Assembly (NCBI GenBank): GCA_958446785.1
Contig: CAUCXP010000113.1
Location: forward strand, 1 to 5,641
Reading direction: 5' to 3'
DNA: 5,641 nt
From: an uncultured Collinsella sp.
GTDB taxonomy: Bacteria > Actinomycetota > Coriobacteriia > Coriobacteriales > Coriobacteriaceae
This document shows, piece by piece, positions 4,754 through 5,641 of the stretch (within the stretch, counting starts at the first letter, position 1; each line of letters opens with the position of its first letter). The position numbers were made by a program, and so were the translations under genes. The notes beneath the pieces were generated by a model that searched no databases, was not told where the DNA came from, and was given only the letters and a program-made list of their open reading frames with translations.

Positions 4754-5641
4754 ATGCCGCTCATCTCCATCGTCGTGCCGTGCTACAACGAGCAGGAATC
4801 ACTTCCGATCTTTCTCAAAGAGCTCGATGGCGTCGTTCGCATCATGACCCAGCAAAACCCCGGCATCTCCTTTGAAGCCGTCCTAATCGACGATGGCTCG
4901 GCGGACAAAACGCTCACTGTCATGAAGGCGGAGGCCGCGGCGGCGCATCCATACGCCATCCGCTGGCACTCTTTCTCGCGCAACTTTGGCAAGGAGGCGG
5001 CACTACTCGCCGGACTCCAGCACGCAAAGGGCGACTATGTTGCCACCATGGACGCTGACATGCAAGACCCGCCCTCGCTCCTGCCGCAGATGTACGAGAT
5101 CTTGCAGACCGAAAACTACGATAACGTCGCCACACGCAGGACCACCCGCGAAGGCGAGCCTCCCATCAGGTCTTTCTGTGCCCGTATGTTCTACAAGATC
5201 ATCAACCGCATTTCCAAGGCCGACATCGTCGACGGAGCACGCGATTTTAGGCTCATGAAGCGACCTATGGTCAACGCCATCATCTCCATGGGCGAATACA
5301 ACCGATTCTCCAAGGGCATTTACGGCTGGGTCGGCTTCAAGACCAAATGGCTCCCCTACGTAAACGTCAACCGCGTGGCCGGCGAGACCAAATGGAGCTT
5401 TTGGTCGCTGCTCCTCTATTCCATCGACGGCATCGTCGCGTTTTCCACGGCGCCACTCTCCCTCGCCGCCCTCACGGGTATCGTCTTCTGCCTCATCGCC
5501 ATCCTAGGATTTATCGTCATCCTGGTCAAAACGCTTGTTTGGGGCGACCCCGTAGGCGGATGGCCCTCCCTTGCCTGCCTCATTACGCTGTTTGGCGGTA
5601 TGCAGCTCCTGTGTCTGGGAATCATTGGCGAGTACCTGGCA
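4754..5641 (+). CDS. GtrB/ArnC-like family 2 glycosyltransferase, 3' end cut by the window edge
   Basis: An open frame of 296 codons starts at ATG 4754 and has no stop before the right edge. AGAGG (4740-4744), 9 nt upstream and inside the last codons of the preceding gene, is the likely ribosome site. Motifs are ISIVVPCYNEQESLP (4-18), LIDDGSADKT (44-53), SFSRNFGKEAALLAGL (73-88), the metal-binding DADMQDPP (100-107), GARDFRLMKR (161-170) and RFSKGIYGWVGF (184-195). Two membrane helices follow at about 236-260 and 270-292, ending in IIGEYLA at the edge. This is the layout of GtrB/YfdH, ArnC and related enzymes that make undecaprenyl-phosphate sugars. Such proteins are usually about 310-340 residues, so only a short basic tail should be missing. 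Relatives more often have GxGDFRL where this has GARDFRL. The donor sugar is unknown. Its product would normally feed a membrane glycosyltransferase acting on the outer face, which is not in this window. Confidence 0.9.
   Translation, partial: MPLISIVVPCYNEQESLPIFLKELDGVVRIMTQQNPGISFEAVLIDDGSADKTLTVMKAEAAAAHPYAIRWHSFSRNFGKEAALLAGLQHAKGDYVATMDADMQDPPSLLPQMYEILQTENYDNVATRRTTREGEPPIRSFCARMFYKIINRISKADIVDGARDFRLMKRPMVNAIISMGEYNRFSKGIYGWVGFKTKWLPYVNVNRVAGETKWSFWSLLLYSIDGIVAFSTAPLSLAALTGIVFCLIAILGFIVILVKTLVWGDPVGGWPSLACLITLFGGMQLLCLGIIGEYLA

Overview
The window looks like a chromosomal segment from a moderately GC-rich bacterium. The coding style (GTG starts with AAGGAG ribosome binding sites, C-ending codons, a TagGH/Wzm-Wzt type exporter beside membrane-anchored family 2 glycosyltransferases) would fit an actinobacterial gut anaerobe such as Collinsella or another Coriobacteriia. 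That placement rests on overall impression and recall, not on a marker gene. No phage, insertion sequence or CRISPR array is visible.

Layout from left to right. (1) Positions 3-757, plus strand: the 3' part of an unrecognised gene. Its reading frame is broken near position 50 by what looks like one missing A, so it is a pseudogene or a sequencing/assembly error. (2) 762-795: a strong intrinsic terminator between convergent genes. (3) 798-1784, minus strand: a polytopic acyltransferase-3 family O-acyltransferase. (4) 1818-1850 and 1860-1936, minus strand: a tRNA-Arg(TCT) gene with encoded CCA, followed by its own terminator. (5) 1991-3615, minus strand: a two-gene operon encoding an ABC-2 polysaccharide/teichoic-acid type exporter, permease first and then ATPase, with the ATPase ribosome binding site overlapping the permease stop codon. 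(6) 3616-3775: a 160-bp divergent regulatory region with a TATACT -10 candidate facing each way. (7) 3776-5641, plus strand: two tandem family 2 glycosyltransferases with C-terminal membrane segments. The first is complete; the second (from 4754) runs off the right edge only a few dozen codons short of the usual family length.

Inferred joint role: assembly and export of a cell-surface glycopolymer. The two glycosyltransferases resemble polyprenyl-phosphate sugar synthases or related lipid-linked transferases (DPM1-like and GtrB/ArnC-like), which charge or extend undecaprenyl-linked sugars at the inner face of the membrane. The ABC exporter would flip a finished lipid-linked polymer outward. 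The acyltransferase, separated from the exporter by the tRNA, could acylate that or another surface polymer. The sugar, polymer and acyl group cannot be read from the sequence.

I found no convincing previously undescribed system. The observations most worth checking are the frameshift at the left edge, the divergent promoter region with its repeated heptamer, and the combination of a short-ATPase exporter with two different lipid-linked-sugar type transferases.
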